Source: Verrucomicrobia bacterium UBA2460
GTDB taxonomy: Bacteria > Verrucomicrobiota > Verrucomicrobiia > Methylacidiphilales > Verrucolacustridaceae
Assembly: GCA_002342345.1 (NCBI GenBank)
Contig: DDPU01000074.1
Location: 1-6,627, forward strand
Reading direction: 5' to 3'
Length of the DNA: 6,627 bases
Position 1 is the stretch's first letter. Every line of letters begins with the position of its first letter. The position numbers and the translations under genes are program-made. Under the pieces are notes generated by a model, which saw only the letters and a list, made by a program, of their open reading frames with translations, searched no databases and was not told the origin of the DNA. Below are positions 5,730 through 6,627 of this stretch, one piece after another.

Positions 5730-6627
5730 GCCGCTCCTCAGCCACCATCGACTGGAGCAGGTATCGTTTTCCCGCCGAGTGGGAAAAACACGAGGCAACC
5801 TGGCTGGCCTGGCCTCACAACGAGGGCACCTGGCCCGGACTGTTGGAGCCGGTTCGCCGGACCTATCTGGACATCATCCGCGCCCTGATCCCCGGCGAAC
5901 GTGTGTACCTGTGTGTGAACGACTGTGCCGCCGCCGACGAAATCGGGGAGCGACTGCGCAAAGCCGGAATCCAGTCGCCCAACCTCAGGCTTGTCACCAT
6001 CAAGACCGACGACGCTTGGCTCCGGGACAGCGGTCCCATCTTCATGCTGCACAGGGAGCGGGGCACCCCGCCCCGAGTGGCCCACGATTTCGGTTTCAAC
6101 GGCTGGGGAAGAAAGTATGAGCCTTGGGATGCCGACGACCGTGTTCCCCTTGCCGCCTGCCCGATGACCGAAACGCCCTTTGAGACCCACGACTATGTCC
6201 TTGAGGGAGGCTCCATCGACACGGACGGCCACGATACCCTGCTCACCACGGAACACTGCCTGCTTAACAAAAACCGGAACCCCTCCCTCTCCCGCGCCGA
6301 GATTGAGGCCAGGCTCAAACGCTGGATGGGCATGAAACACATTATCTGGCTGGGGGATGGTCTTGAGGGTGATGACACCGATGGACATGTGGACGACCTG
6401 AGTCGCTTTGTCGCTCCCGGCGTGGTCGTGACCGCGGTGGAAAAAGATCCCCAGGATGCGAATTACGGCCCCCTGATGGACAATCTTGATCGCTTAAGAA
6501 AAGCGCGGGATTCCCGCGGCCAGTCGCTGCGGGTTCTGGAAATGCCCATGCCGCCCCGCAGTGACGGTCCTCATCACCGTAATCCGGCCAGCCACGCCAA
6601 CTTCTATATCGCAAACTCGGCCGTGCT
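5726..6627 (+). CDS. aguA: Agmatine deiminase AguA (3' end beyond window)
   Basis: The first 300 residues of agmatine deiminase, a pentein-fold enzyme that converts agmatine to N-carbamoylputrescine and ammonia, feeding AguB. Seen in order: YRFPAEWEKHEATWLAWPHN near the N terminus, DDAWLRDSGPIF (substrate-binding region), FGFNGWGRKY, YVLEGGSIDTDGHDTLLTTE, LGDGLEGDDTDGHVDDLSRF (containing the conserved Asp and catalytic His region) and SHANFYIANSAV at the edge. The catalytic Cys, in a GGGxxHC context near the C terminus, falls outside the window, so activity cannot be confirmed. Full-length enzymes are about 340-370 residues, so only a short C-terminal part is missing. No in-frame ATG precedes the conserved N-terminal block; the TTG at 5726 overlaps the aguB stop and gives a short natural N terminus. 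The order aguB-aguA with overlap indicates a dedicated two-step putrescine pathway. Confidence 0.95.
   Translation, partial: MSRSSATIDWSRYRFPAEWEKHEATWLAWPHNEGTWPGLLEPVRRTYLDIIRALIPGERVYLCVNDCAAADEIGERLRKAGIQSPNLRLVTIKTDDAWLRDSGPIFMLHRERGTPPRVAHDFGFNGWGRKYEPWDADDRVPLAACPMTETPFETHDYVLEGGSIDTDGHDTLLTTEHCLLNKNRNPSLSRAEIEARLKRWMGMKHIIWLGDGLEGDDTDGHVDDLSRFVAPGVVVTAVEKDPQDANYGPLMDNLDRLRKARDSRGQSLRVLEMPMPPRSDGPHHRNPASHANFYIANSAV

Noticed and set aside
3342..5798. An 818-codon open frame on the minus strand, antisense to floA, the unknown gene and aguB.
   Set aside because: The plus-strand proteins in this span are clear family members. The antisense translation is rich in Gly, Arg, Val and Asp without domain motifs, as expected for a shadow frame in GC-rich DNA. 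Its length is a by-product of codon bias.

Overview
The window is a GC-rich bacterial chromosome segment that is almost entirely coding. There is one minus-strand gene at the left edge. The rest runs on the plus strand: a small secreted-protein gene, a tRNA-Val gene, and a tightly packed six-gene series. The likely source is the Planctomycetes-Verrucomicrobia-Chlamydiae (PVC) group, most probably Verrucomicrobiota. This rests on the FloA sequence type, the general absence of Shine-Dalgarno sequences before starts, and the secreted WG-repeat protein. It is an inference without any database search.

Layout. Positions 1-62 hold no recognised feature. A secreted WG-repeat protein (63-881, minus) is divergent from a 104-residue exported protein that resembles the SmpA/OmlA (BamE) fold (961-1275, plus). 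The 79-base gap between them carries an inverted repeat with -10-like hexamers. A complete tRNA-Val(UAC) lies at 1325-1396 without an encoded CCA end. The next gene, a long NfeD membrane serine protease, has its signal-peptide hydrophobic core starting directly at the tRNA 3' end. Its open frame runs back through the whole tRNA to an ATG at 1306, so its true start is unresolved.

From there the genes are nfeD (long), a short NfeD (4-base ATGA overlap), floA (9-base gap), an unrecognised membrane-anchored proline-rich protein (12-base gap), aguB (9-base gap) and aguA (TTGA overlap, running off the right edge). The spacing suggests one transcript.

Function. NfeD proteins and flotillin-like FloA are classic partners in membrane microdomains. 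The long NfeD brings a ClpP-class Ser/Lys protease, and the short NfeD brings a membrane-anchored OB domain. AguA and AguB are consecutive enzymes that turn agmatine into N-carbamoylputrescine and then putrescine. The window therefore joins a membrane-organisation module to a polyamine-synthesis module, with an uncharacterised protein at the junction.

Most notable: the tRNA/nfeD overlap, the P-loop-like insert in FloA, the uncharacterised linker protein, and the lack of Shine-Dalgarno sequences with a shared TAATTCCCC junction. No phage, transposon or CRISPR material was seen.
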